A DNA stretch of 64,000 nucleotides, from the NCBI GenBank assembly GCA_942490895.1, contig CALNZC010000058.1, positions 1-64,000 of the forward strand, written 5' to 3'. Under the pieces are notes generated by a model, which saw only the letters and a list, made by a program, of their open reading frames with translations, was not told the DNA's origin and made no database searches. The position numbers and the translations under genes are program-made. This DNA comes from JAGNXB01 sp942490895. GTDB lineage: Bacteria; Bacteroidota; Bacteroidia; Chitinophagales; Saprospiraceae. Shown piece after piece: positions 53,988 to 62,412 of the stretch (within the stretch, counting starts at the first letter, position 1; every line of letters starts with the position of its first letter).

Positions 53988-55244
53988 TCATCTGAACTTA
54001 CAAGTCAGTACTGTCACGTCATCCGGAAAGGGCTGTTGACCGCGGAAAAGCTCCATACGTTCCATAAGTTGTTCGTTGAATTCCTCCGCAGGCAAGTGAT
54101 AGTAAGCCCGGGAATAATCAAATAACAACTGTTCGTTAAGGAAGTCTCCATTGTCATTTTTCAAGTCGGTCAATCCATCTGTATAACTCAGGATCATGGA
54201 CCCGGGGGTGATCTCCACTTCACCCACTTCCAGTTCGGGGAGCTCTGTAAAACAACCCAGGATCGTGCATCCATCTTGCAGTTGGACTAACTCTCCATCC
54301 CGGACCAATAGCGGCGGAACGTGGCCGGCATTGACATAACGCAACTTGCGTTCTGCAGGCAGGTATTCGGCAAAGAACATCGTAATGAATCGGGCACCGT
54401 TGGTGATCCGGAATACAGCATCGTTTAATTGGACGATCAGATCGTGCAGAGAAAGTTTCTGAAGGAGAAGACTGTGGAGGTTCGCCTGAAAATTGGACAT
54501 GATCAGGGCTGCCGCCAATCCCTTCCCGGAAATATCCGCTACACAAAAGCTGAGTCGCTCCGAACTGTGTTGGATAAAATCAAAATAGTCGCCTCCGACC
54601 CCCAGTTGAGGTTTATATATGCTCGCCAGTTCAAATTTGTCGCTGGTCGGGAGCACAGCGGGGACCAACATCATCTGAATATCGCTGGCCAGTTCCATTT
54701 CACGCTTCAGGCGTTCCTGTTCCAATTGGCGCTTGAACAGGCGCTTATTCTCAATGGCAACCGCCACCACATTCGTAATGGTTGTGATGAACTGCACCTT
54801 GTTGTAGATATCCTGCTCCTGATCCAGATGCCCTAGAAAAGTATAAGCGATGGCAGTATCCTTATGCATCACGGGAATGATCAGGTCAAATTCCTTGAGG
54901 AAGGGGTGTTCATGGTGCTTGAGCTTGGTCAAGCGGGAAAACCCGCTCAACAGGTATCCGATCGCGCCATGACGTTCGATAAACTGCGGCTGTAAACCCA
55001 GATAAGCCGGACAGACCCAATCCGTCTCTTCCTTGTTCTTGACAAAGAGTGCCATTCGCGTAATACCCATCTCCCAGTTGAGAAAGGACTGGTACATCCG
55101 GAACAAATCTTCAAACTTGATATTGTTATTAATCGCCTGGGTGATGTTCAACAAGCGATTGATCTGAAGCTGCTTGAGGTTCAGATCTTTCTCCAACTCT
55201 TCAATCCGTTGGAGCATGTCGGTTTGGGCATGGATGTCAGACAC
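53988..55244 (-). CDS. RsbU/SpoIIE-family PP2C phosphatase with N-terminal GAF-like region
   Basis: The 418 residues start with a coiled coil (about 8-45), then a GAF-like sensor region (about 40-195), and a PP2C domain with VGGDYFDFI near residue 220 (metal Asp), VADISGKGLAAALIM, RYVNAGHVPP, SYTDGLTDLKN and PDDVTVL at the end (metal Asp). Such phosphatases dephosphorylate anti-anti-sigma STAS proteins to free partner sigma factors. No STAS or anti-sigma kinase gene is adjacent, so its partners lie elsewhere. Confidence 0.9.
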   Translation of the reverse strand: MSDIHAQTDMLQRIEELEKDLNLKQLQINRLLNITQAINNNIKFEDLFRMYQSFLNWEMGITRMALFVKNKEETDWVCPAYLGLQPQFIERHGAIGYLLSGFSRLTKLKHHEHPFLKEFDLIIPVMHKDTAIAYTFLGHLDQEQDIYNKVQFITTITNVVAVAIENKRLFKRQLEQERLKREMELASDIQMMLVPAVLPTSDKFELASIYKPQLGVGGDYFDFIQHSSERLSFCVADISGKGLAAALIMSNFQANLHSLLLQKLSLHDLIVQLNDAVFRITNGARFITMFFAEYLPAERKLRYVNAGHVPPLLVRDGELVQLQDGCTILGCFTELPELEVGEVEITPGSMILSYTDGLTDLKNDNGDFLNEQLLFDYSRAYYHLPAEEFNEQLMERMELFRGQQPFPDDVTVLTCKFR

Positions 55245-55347
55245 CCCCTAAAAGTACGGGATTCCCGACATTCTTCGCACCGCTTTGAGCCACTTCTGCA
55301 ACCATCCCCGGAATCTCCACTAATTTCAGCCCTACAAATCTGTTTCT

Positions 55348-56745
55348 ATCACACCGTTTACCCTCCATCAGCAGGATATTCCTTATTCAGATCCAGGACA
55401 TCTTCTGGGTGGCCTTCAGCATCTGCCCGGACTGCGGTTTCTGGATAGTGCCCTTCGTTCTCCAAACCTCGGACGGTATTCCTATTTGATGGCTGATCCG
55501 TTTGGTTCTCTTCGCTATCAGAATAAAACCCTGTACTGGGATGAGGAGGAGATCTCCGGCGATCCATGGACGGTCTTTCGCAAAAAAGTACGCCAGTTCC
55601 CCTTGCAATATCTTCCGGACTGCCCACCGTTTCGGGGAGGTGCTGTCGGCTATGTCGGGTATGAGCTCAACCAGACGCTGGAGACTTTGCCTCCTGTACC
55701 TTCAGATGGATACGATCTGCCCTCATTATGGGTCCACTTCTATGATGTGGTGGCTGTGTTTGACCACCTACGTCAAACTACTACCCTCTATAGCTCCGGA
55801 TATCCTGAAAAAAATCCCATTCTACGGCGGTCACGTGCTCTCGAGCGGACAGCCTGGTGGATGGATCAATTGACCTCCGCTGCAGCGGTTCCACCTACGG
55901 CGCCACCAGTCCGGACGAATCCTCAGTGGACATCCAACTTTACCCAAGAGGACTATATCCGGTCGGTCGACCGAATCCGGGAATGGATCGCTGCCGGCGA
56001 TGTCTTTCAGGCCAATTTTTCTCAGCGTTTCACCGCTGATCTTCCCAGAGACTTTGACCCTGTTGCTTTTTATCAGCATTCCCGGGAGATCAATGCAGCA
56101 CCTTTTGGTGCCTATTTCCAATATCCTGATCTCACCATCGCATCCGTTTCTCCGGAACGGTTCCTACGCTTGTCCGGACGAAAGATCGAAACCCGACCGA
56201 TCAAGGGCACCCGTCCTCGCCATGCCGATCGGCACCGTGACGCAGAACTGGCTGCTGAACTGATGGCCAGTCAAAAAGACCGATCGGAGAACACCATGAT
56301 CGTTGATCTGCTCCGCAATGACCTCTCCAGGGTCTGCATCCCCGGATCGGTCACTGTCCCGGTACTATGTGGTCTGGAATCTTATGCCTCGGTCCACCAT
56401 CTGGTGTCCACTGTGCAAGGTGAACTCAAACCAGGGTTACACGCTGTAGACGTTGTTAAAGCAGCGTTTCCAGGAGGGTCGATTACGGGGGCACCCAAGA
56501 AAAGGGCCATGGAGATCATCCAGGAATTAGAAGGCATCCCCCGGCATGTATACTGTGGTAGCCTGGGATACTGGGGCTTTGATGGACATATGGATACGAA
56601 TATTGCCATCAGAACGATCCTGATCCAGGGGGACAAGGCCTGGTTTCAGTCGGGCGGGGGGATTGTCTATCTTTCGGATGGCGCCGAAGAATACCAGGAA
56701 TCCCTGGATAAGGCTGCCCGAATTTTTACTGCCTTTCAGCCATGA
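55348..56745 (+). CDS. pabB: Aminodeoxychorismate synthase component I (PabB)
   Basis: Counted from about 55348, the protein would have about 465 residues. The catalytic core is intact: FQANFSQRFTA, RPIKGTRPRH, the Asp/Glu-rich RSENTMIVDLLRND and GGSITGAPKKRAMEII, which are chorismate-enzyme motifs for binding chorismate and Mg2+. The first ATG is 55489, but upstream in the same frame (from 55324) the sequence encodes LPGLRFLDSALRS and LGRYSYLMADPF, the conserved N-terminal part of the family. No ATG, GTG or TTG is available there (a TTG at 55486 lies within it). The start is therefore non-standard or damaged. It forms p-aminobenzoate's precursor with PabA. Confidence 0.85.
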   Translation: MTPFTLHQQDIPYSDPGHLLGGLQHLPGLRFLDSALRSPNLGRYSYLMADPFGSLRYQNKTLYWDEEEISGDPWTVFRKKVRQFPLQYLPDCPPFRGGAVGYVGYELNQTLETLPPVPSDGYDLPSLWVHFYDVVAVFDHLRQTTTLYSSGYPEKNPILRRSRALERTAWWMDQLTSAAAVPPTAPPVRTNPQWTSNFTQEDYIRSVDRIREWIAAGDVFQANFSQRFTADLPRDFDPVAFYQHSREINAAPFGAYFQYPDLTIASVSPERFLRLSGRKIETRPIKGTRPRHADRHRDAELAAELMASQKDRSENTMIVDLLRNDLSRVCIPGSVTVPVLCGLESYASVHHLVSTVQGELKPGLHAVDVVKAAFPGGSITGAPKKRAMEIIQELEGIPRHVYCGSLGYWGFDGHMDTNIAIRTILIQGDKAWFQSGGGIVYLSDGAEEYQESLDKAARIFTAFQP

Positions 56746-57344
56746 TCCTGATCGTCGACAATTACGATTCCTTTGTGTACAATCTGGTCCACTATTTCCA
56801 AATCCTGGGAAAGGAGGTGGAGGTAGTCCGGAATGACGATCCTGTCCTGACCGATCTGTCCCAGCACCCACCGGAAGCCATCATTCTTTCTCCTGGACCT
56901 TGTACACCTGTGGAGGCCGGTCACTGTGTTGATGTTATTCGCTCCTGGAGTGGGGTTCTCCCCATCCTCGGGGTTTGTCTGGGACATCAGTGTATAGGTA
57001 CTGCATTTTCGATCCCGGTGATCCGCTCGCCCCAACCGGTTCATGGTCTCTCGGAGAAGATCCACACTAAAGCCGGACATCCATTGTTTGATGGACTATC
57101 CAACCCGTTTGATGCGGCCCGATACCACAGTCTTATCCTTCCTGCGAAGGAACAGGATTGTCACCCGTTGATCCCGATTGCCTGGACGAGCGATGGCCTG
57201 AACATGGCTGTTGAACATTCAGATCATCCGACCTTTGGGGTCCAATTCCATCCCGAGTCTATCCTCACTCCAGAAGGTCTACACCTTCTTCGCAATTTTC
57301 TCACCCTGACCCATACCCTCCATGAACAACGACACTTCGCATGA
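56742..57344 (+). CDS. pabA: Aminodeoxychorismate/anthranilate synthase glutamine amidotransferase (PabA/TrpG)
   Basis: The 200 residues match class I amidotransferases: LIVDNYDSFVYNLVHYF at the start, LSPGPCTPVEAG near residue 50, GVCLGHQCIG with the nucleophilic Cys near 79, and FHPESILTPEG with the catalytic His and Glu near 171. It releases ammonia from glutamine for PabB. Its ATG overlaps the pabB stop by 4 bases and the next gene overlaps its end, so it belongs to the pABA operon. TrpG use in tryptophan synthesis cannot be excluded. Confidence 0.93.
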   Translation: MILIVDNYDSFVYNLVHYFQILGKEVEVVRNDDPVLTDLSQHPPEAIILSPGPCTPVEAGHCVDVIRSWSGVLPILGVCLGHQCIGTAFSIPVIRSPQPVHGLSEKIHTKAGHPLFDGLSNPFDAARYHSLILPAKEQDCHPLIPIAWTSDGLNMAVEHSDHPTFGVQFHPESILTPEGLHLLRNFLTLTHTLHEQRHFA

Positions 57345-58224
57345 TTGGACCTGGGTGAATGGTCAAGTCATTCCCGGACACCAGCCAGTTGTCTATGCTG
57401 ATGATCAGGGCTTCCTTTTAGGGACCGGACTCTTCGAGACCATTGCTGTGGTCAATGGGAAACTGGTGAACCTCGCAGCGCATATCAATCGACTTTTAGC
57501 TGGACTACAGCAGATCGGCACACCTTTGTCATTGGAACAAATGGATGCGGAAGGCATGTTGAAAGACCTCTTTGAAAAAGAAGCCGGTCGCCATGGTGCT
57601 TTACGTGTCACCGTCACCCCAGGCCGCACTGATCGAGGATTAAGCGCACAACGATCAGGTGAACCTAATATCATTGCGCGTTTCTCGGAATTGGTCCATC
57701 TGTCTTCCCATCCGGTAGATCTGCATATCGCTTCTTTTCAGAAAAATCCGAACAGTCCGAGTAGCTATCTAAAATCCACCAACTATCTGGATCATATTCT
57801 CGCCCTCCGTGAAGCAAGAGAGGCAGCAGCAGATGATGCATTACTATTGACAGTGGATGGTCGTATCAGTTGTACCACAACAGCCAATGTGATCATCTGG
57901 GATGGACACCAGTTGAAACAACCTGATTTACACTCTGCCGCACTTCCAGGGACAACCCTGGCCTTGTTAAATTCACTTCTTCCTGCCAAACGTAAAATTC
58001 ATCAAGCACCCTTGACCCGTCTGGACCTCGATGTGGCCAAGGGCGTATACCTTGTCAATAGCCTCAAAGGAATCCAACCTGTCAATTCTATTGGTGACCG
58101 GCGTTATTATTCTGATTTGAATGGTGTGTTTGCGGTAATGACCAAAGCACTTCGCTCCTATGTCATTGCCGAGTGTGGGGAACATGTAGGGGAGGGTGTA
58201 TTTCCCTGGTTGGGAGAGGGGTGA
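57322..58224 (+). CDS. pabC: Class IV aminotransferase-fold enzyme, probable aminodeoxychorismate lyase (PabC)
   Basis: The 300 residues show the fold-type IV PLP family pattern: VYADDQGFLLGTGLFETI near residue 25, the KSTNYLDHILALREA region near 152 with the PLP-binding Lys, a DALLLTVDGRISCTTTANV segment, and LPGTTLALL near 208. Position after pabB and pabA, with overlapping coding ends (57322-57344), supports aminodeoxychorismate lyase, which releases p-aminobenzoate and pyruvate. Branched-chain or D-amino acid transaminase roles are alternatives. Confidence 0.85.
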   Translation: MNNDTSHDWTWVNGQVIPGHQPVVYADDQGFLLGTGLFETIAVVNGKLVNLAAHINRLLAGLQQIGTPLSLEQMDAEGMLKDLFEKEAGRHGALRVTVTPGRTDRGLSAQRSGEPNIIARFSELVHLSSHPVDLHIASFQKNPNSPSSYLKSTNYLDHILALREAREAAADDALLLTVDGRISCTTTANVIIWDGHQLKQPDLHSAALPGTTLALLNSLLPAKRKIHQAPLTRLDLDVAKGVYLVNSLKGIQPVNSIGDRRYYSDLNGVFAVMTKALRSYVIAECGEHVGEGVFPWLGEG

Positions 58225-58315
58225 ACCTGCTGCATATCACATGCTACGCGCCTTCTGGCGTATATGCAATCAGGTTTGTCGAAGGTATCTTTTGAAGATT
58301 GGAGAACCAGTCAAT

Positions 58316-58374
58316 TCAACAGGAGGAGGATGCCATGTTCAGTACTTACACATGTTTAACCCTCCTCCTGTTGA
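58316..58374. repeat. Perfect 14-bp inverted repeat with nested inner stem
   Basis: TCAACAGGAGGAGG (58316-58329) pairs perfectly with CCTCCTCCTGTTGA (58361-58374). An inner pairing CATGT/ACATG sits between the arms. It lies in the 253-base gap between pabC and the Crp-family gene. There is no T run, so it is not a standard terminator. It could be an mRNA structure or remnant. Confidence 0.6.
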
Positions 58375-58477
58375 TCATTCACGGTCCATTGTAAGCACAG
58401 AACAATAAGATATCCCGAGCATCAAATAGAAATAGTACTCTTGTTCTACTGGCTCTATTTTTTCAAATATATTACTC

Positions 58478-59050
58478 ATGAATGATCGTTTCATCGCTGC
58501 ATTCCGTCGATTCAAATTTTTACACCTGTCGGATCTGCTTTCATTGTATAAGACAGCCTCGATCAAATCTTTCAAAAAGGGAGAATTCATAGCCAGGGAA
58601 GGCGAGTACTGTCCTTACGTCTTTTTAATTTTAAAAGGAATCATCCGGATCTATATCCTTACACCGGAGGCTACAGAAAGAACTGTCAGACTGTCAAAAG
58701 AGAAGGACTTCACTGCATGTGGTGACAGTTTTCTCCGTGGAAACCCCTCAAGAGAATATATGGAAGCAATAGAAGATTGCACCGTTATTATATTTAAAAC
58801 CAAATTGTTAGATGAACTGGCCAAAGAGAATATTCGTATTCAACGGCTTATGTATGAAGGATTGAAAGAAGGCTTTTGGGAAGCCATTACCCGCATCGAA
58901 TTCTTTACTATCCTTACTCCAGAGCAGCGTTATCGGCGTTTGATAGACGAGTCACCAGAACTACTCCAACGTGTTCCCCAGAAATATTTAGCTTCCTATC
59001 TCGGTATTACAACCGTCTCCTTATCTCGGATCAGAAATCGGAAAGGCTAG
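58478..59050 (+). CDS. Crp/Fnr-family transcriptional regulator
   Basis: The 190 residues have an N-terminal cyclic-nucleotide-binding-like domain (SFKKGEFIAREGEYCPYVFL, IFKTKLLDELAKE) and a C-terminal helix-turn-helix with QKYLASYLGITTVSLSRIRN. There is no Cys cluster for an iron-sulfur centre, and the Arg-Ser phosphate cassette for cAMP is not obvious, so the ligand is unknown. Short Crp-like regulators of this size are frequent in Bacteroidota. It lies just upstream of a small membrane protein and a rhodanese gene, possibly its targets. Confidence 0.88.
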   Translation: MNDRFIAAFRRFKFLHLSDLLSLYKTASIKSFKKGEFIAREGEYCPYVFLILKGIIRIYILTPEATERTVRLSKEKDFTACGDSFLRGNPSREYMEAIEDCTVIIFKTKLLDELAKENIRIQRLMYEGLKEGFWEAITRIEFFTILTPEQRYRRLIDESPELLQRVPQKYLASYLGITTVSLSRIRNRKG

Positions 59051-59141
59051 GAAGTAGCCGCTTTATTAACATATGTTATTTTCTGGCTGTTTTTGTCGGT
59101 TGATATTTGTATTTCAAATCTCATCACAAATGCAGGTGTTC

Positions 59142-59270
59142 ATGTCAAAAGCAACCAATGACCCGAATTCGGAACAGAACTTCCATCATCAAGGGTTGAA
59201 AACTGTCCTGTTCATGCTGTTTATTCCCGGGATCTATTTGATTGGAAAATTGATCTTGCTGATCATCTAA
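59142..59270 (+). CDS. Small single-pass membrane protein (42 residues)
   Basis: From the ATG at 59142 the product has 42 residues: a polar, Asn/His-rich N-terminus (SKATNDPNSEQNFHHQG) and one C-terminal hydrophobic helix. It ends 9 bases before the rhodanese gene, consistent with co-transcription. It has no recognised family; confidence rests on the helix, spacing and position. Confidence 0.45.
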   Translation: MSKATNDPNSEQNFHHQGLKTVLFMLFIPGIYLIGKLILLII

Positions 59271-59279
59271 CCCGAATTC

Positions 59280-59804
59280 ATGAGAACGATTATTGTCGAT
59301 GTAAGGTCCTCAAAAGAATTTCAGGAAGGTACATATCCGGGTGCAGTGAATATTCCATCCAATGAATTCAGTATCTCTCGTTTCGATCCGTTCAAGGGAG
59401 ATTCAATAAGTTTAGTATGCTACAGTGGTCGCAGAGCCAAGGATATCCAGTTTCTTCTGGAAGAAGCAGGGTTCAGACATGTAAGCCTGATGCAATACCA
59501 GATCGCTCATTTTGAAGAACATTCCATCAGAAAACCATCCAATTGGACAATTGATCGGCAATTTCGACTTGCCCTGAGTGTGTTAATCGGTATATTTCTC
59601 GTTGGGAATTACCTGTTCAATTACCCTCACTCCCTGGCCATTCTACTTATCGTATTTGCAGGTCTGATCTACTCTGCTATCACAGATAATTGCTATTTGA
59701 AAGTACTCATTGCCAACCTTCCATGGAACAAAACCGACATCGAAATTTCCAAATCTCTGAACCCTGCATCTTCATCCCTGGCTGATTCTATTCCTCTTGA
59801 TTAA
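59280..59804 (+). CDS. Rhodanese-domain inner-membrane protein, YgaP-like
   Basis: The 174 residues combine a rhodanese domain (about 1-85) with LVCYSGRRAKDIQFLLEEAG containing the persulfide-forming Cys near residue 48, and a C-terminal DUF2892-like pair of membrane helices (about 98-140) with FNYPHSLAILLIVFAGLIYS and a conserved TDNCYLKVL segment. This matches YgaP, a membrane-bound sulfurtransferase. It follows a Crp-family regulator and a small membrane protein, suggesting a sulfur or redox stress unit. Confidence 0.85.
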   Translation: MRTIIVDVRSSKEFQEGTYPGAVNIPSNEFSISRFDPFKGDSISLVCYSGRRAKDIQFLLEEAGFRHVSLMQYQIAHFEEHSIRKPSNWTIDRQFRLALSVLIGIFLVGNYLFNYPHSLAILLIVFAGLIYSAITDNCYLKVLIANLPWNKTDIEISKSLNPASSSLADSIPLD

Positions 59805-60155
59805 TGGATTCCCTATAATTGCCTTTTGACAACTGATGAAAATTGTGGATTGGTGGACGGCTGATTGAAACGATGCGGGATGCTTAGGCCATAACCCGAA
59901 TTCAAGATTCATGATATAATTATAACTATCATTCAGGTAGTGGCTACATTCTACAGATCTTCCAGCATCATTCCCGAAGTCCTCAATTGCCCTTGCAGAT
60001 GTATAAAGTATCGCCATGTCCTTGGGTTGATGATGATCCCACAGCAGTACAAAACCCGTATAATTCTGAAATTGTACGTTTAGTTCAAACTGAAGCCCTT
60101 TGTCCTCCTGGAAGTCTTCGGTCGTAAAAACTTAGGCATCTACTGAAAAGAAGCA
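59805..60155. other. Intergenic region with an unassigned minus-strand open frame
   Basis: This 350-base gap has one notable feature: a minus-strand frame open from 60131 to 59772 without a start near its beginning (first ATG at 60015-60017). It encodes a protein-like sequence with YTGFVLLWDHHQPKD, IEDFGNDAGRS and MNLEFGLWPKHPAS. It overlaps the 3' end of the rhodanese gene. It may be a gene remnant; I do not recognise it. Confidence 0.35.
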
Positions 60156-60521
60156 CTATGCTTCTCTCAGAATTTTTTCCATCTTTCTTCCTCTTGCCAA
60201 TTCATCCACCAACTTATCCAGATATCTGGCCTGCCTGGTGAGTGGATTGTCAATTTCCTCGATCCGGTAGCCGCAGATAACGCCTGTGATCAGCGGCGCG
60301 TTCGGGTTTAATTTGGCCCGCGCAAAGAAGGTTTCAAATGTCACTTTCTCCTCCATCAGATCCTGAAGTTTCTGATCGTCAAATCCGGTCAGCCATTCGA
60401 TGACCTGATGCAGTTCCTCTTTTGTTCGCCCCTTCTTCTCCACCTTTGTGATGTAGTGTGGATACACGGAGGCAAATTTCATTTTTGCAATTCGATCGTT
60501 GTGTTCGGGTGTGATTTTCAT
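60156..60521 (-). CDS. DUF2200 domain-containing protein
   Basis: The 121 residues match DUF2200 over the whole length: KMKFASVYPHYITKVEKKGR near residue 13, QVIEWLTGFDDQKLQ near 40, FFARAKLNPNAPLITGVICG near 65, and a PLTRQARYLDKLVDELA end. The function is unknown; it is a small cytosolic protein. Its start shares a base with the stop of the upstream DUF1801 gene, so the two are translated together. Confidence 0.9.
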   Translation of the reverse strand: MKITPEHNDRIAKMKFASVYPHYITKVEKKGRTKEELHQVIEWLTGFDDQKLQDLMEEKVTFETFFARAKLNPNAPLITGVICGYRIEEIDNPLTRQARYLDKLVDELARGRKMEKILREA

Positions 60522-60940
60522 TACCGTTCCAATTTAACTAATACGCCTTTTCGCTTGACAATGTTTTTATAGTCCCATTGAACTTCTCTTGCCTTTTGCA
60601 GCCATCGTGTCAAGTCATCTTCATCAATGTCAGATGTCTGTTGATAGAAAATGGAGGCATCTTTGAATTTCTTTCCCGGGACATTCAACCCGGGCTCGTT
60701 AAAATCAGCTCCACTCCAGAACATCAACCGGATTCCTGCTTTTTGCCGACTATAACCCACTATGGGATTGCCATCCAAAAACCAGACTGGGTGGGCATGC
60801 CAGAGCTTTCCTTCTGCTTCAGTCAATACACTGCTTATGATTCCTGCTAACTGATCACAAATGATTCTGTCAACAGTTTGTTGTTGGTTATGATAAACTT
60901 CTAAATCGAGGGATTTCATTGGTTGCATAGGCATGATCAT
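60521..60940 (-). CDS. DUF1801 domain-containing protein
   Basis: The 139 residues resemble DUF1801 (YdhG-like): a helix with ICDQLAGIISSVLTEAEGKL, then KLWHAHPVWFLDGNPIVGYS near residue 45, RLMFWSGADF, and a basic end. Several in-frame ATGs cluster at the start (60919, 60925, 60934, 60940), so the exact N-terminus is uncertain. The role of the family is unknown. It is paired with DUF2200 by a one-base overlap. Confidence 0.85.
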   Translation of the reverse strand: MIMPMQPMKSLDLEVYHNQQQTVDRIICDQLAGIISSVLTEAEGKLWHAHPVWFLDGNPIVGYSRQKAGIRLMFWSGADFNEPGLNVPGKKFKDASIFYQQTSDIDEDDLTRWLQKAREVQWDYKNIVKRKGVLVKLER

Positions 60941-60980
60941 CAGAATTCTACTATTTTACAGAAGAGTTGCGGCTCTTTGT

Positions 60981-61817
60981 TCATTTATTGCTTTTATCTC
61001 CGGTCAGGTTTTGTGCTTTCTCCTTTTGTATATCACTTAGATAAATCTTATCAATCGGCTCAGTATAATTGTCATACATTGAAATACTGTTTAAATAGAG
61101 TTGCTCAGATTTATCCAGGGCAATGAAATACTCATCCATTCTATTGACCTGTTTATTGGCCAAGGCCAGATAGAAATAGACCTCCGCTAACTCGTAATAA
61201 TCCAATTGCTTTTCTAATAGTTCAATAGCTTGTTCGTAATTGCCCAGTTCATATTCTATCACACCGATATGATAATAATCATATAAGCCTGGGGAAGATT
61301 TGTATGTTTTCAAGTGGGTATGAATGATCGTTTTGGCCCTTTCCAGTTCTCCCAATTCCTTATAGCATAAACCGAGTGCTACTTCAAGATGATAATTCCC
61401 ATTCTGACAATACCCGACATCATAAATCATAATCCGTTTTAATTCTTCTATATCTTCGATTGCACCGATGTAATCTCTCAGGAACTGTAATCTGCACCAG
61501 CCTCTATATCCCAGATATTCTATGGGTGATAATTGTACGGCCCTATCAATTAGTTTTTTCCACTCAACAAAGTGTCCTCTTTTTAGATATGGAACCCCCT
61601 TCTCCATATATGAATATGCGAAAGAAGGGCACAGATCAATGGATTGATTAAACAATTCCTGTGATTTGAAAGAACCTTGCTTGTATCTGATGGCTTTCCA
61701 TGCTTTTTCACAAGAATTATAGCAATCCGTATTATCCTTAAGTAACTCACAGTTGGGTTGGGAACATAATTCAAAGCTGAAGCAAAAAATGGTCAGTACT
61801 ACTATTAGAACCTTCAT
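60981..61817 (-). CDS. Secreted TPR-repeat protein of unknown function
   Basis: The 278 residues have a signal peptide (to about residue 20, FELCSQ) and about five TPR-like helical pairs, for example YSYMEKGVPYLKRGHFVEWK, EVALGLCYKELGELERAK, YYHIGVIEYELGNYEQAIEL and EVYFYLALANKQVNRMDEYF. Base composition is more AT-rich than its left-hand neighbours. Its ATG overlaps the stop of the upstream lipoprotein gene (ATGA), so the two form a coupled pair. It probably scaffolds proteins in the periplasm. Confidence 0.75.
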   Translation of the reverse strand: MKVLIVVLTIFCFSFELCSQPNCELLKDNTDCYNSCEKAWKAIRYKQGSFKSQELFNQSIDLCPSFAYSYMEKGVPYLKRGHFVEWKKLIDRAVQLSPIEYLGYRGWCRLQFLRDYIGAIEDIEELKRIMIYDVGYCQNGNYHLEVALGLCYKELGELERAKTIIHTHLKTYKSSPGLYDYYHIGVIEYELGNYEQAIELLEKQLDYYELAEVYFYLALANKQVNRMDEYFIALDKSEQLYLNSISMYDNYTEPIDKIYLSDIQKEKAQNLTGDKSNK

Positions 61818-62317
61818 GGTAAAAGTTTTACTATCTGTCCTGATTCAATTTTGAATGTCAAATATTGATAGTAGTCATACTTTAGTTCTCCCCGACTTCT
61901 TGGGGACCATTTTCTCAAGCTTTTTACGATATCCAATATTTGAGTAGATAATTCAGTGTCGAAGTTAATTGGCTGATATCTATTATCCATTTCTTCCATT
62001 CTAAATCGACCCGTTTCGCCATTGCAGTTTACAATAAACCTTATTGTGATATAGCCGTTTTGATCGGGTTCATTTGGAAACGAATACTTGCCAAATATTT
62101 CATTTTCCAAGCCTCTTTTTTCCCCTTCATAAGAAGGGGCAGTATCTTTCGAATTACGTATATAATATTGCTTAATGATTTCTTCATTGCACAGTTCAAA
62201 ATTGGGGTCATCCTTTTGAACATCAAATGAAATGTCGCCCACATCCTGAGGATTTTGTGATTGACATCCTGGGAACATCATCATAAATGAAATAAATAAG
62301 AGTTGAACTGTTTTCAT
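61814..62317 (-). CDS. Lipoprotein with TonB-C-like domain
   Basis: From the ATG at 62315-62317 the protein has 167 residues, with a lipobox FPGC. The C-terminal 90 residues (NGYITIRFIVNCNGETGRF, STQILDIVKSLRKWSPRSRG) fit the TonB C-terminal/energy-transducer fold found in many Bacteroidota lipoproteins. It lacks the membrane helix and Pro-rich spacer of TonB itself, so it is probably not an energy transducer. It is coupled to the TPR gene. Confidence 0.72.
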   Translation of the reverse strand: MKTVQLLFISFMMMFPGCQSQNPQDVGDISFDVQKDDPNFELCNEEIIKQYYIRNSKDTAPSYEGEKRGLENEIFGKYSFPNEPDQNGYITIRFIVNCNGETGRFRMEEMDNRYQPINFDTELSTQILDIVKSLRKWSPRSRGELKYDYYQYLTFKIESGQIVKLLP

Positions 62318-62412
62318 ACTAGTTAGCAAGTTTTTTATTCCTGAGTTTTTCCATCCGTTAGATGAATGCTATGCAATTTCAATGCTTTTATAAACTGTAC
62401 CGGGAGTTATAT

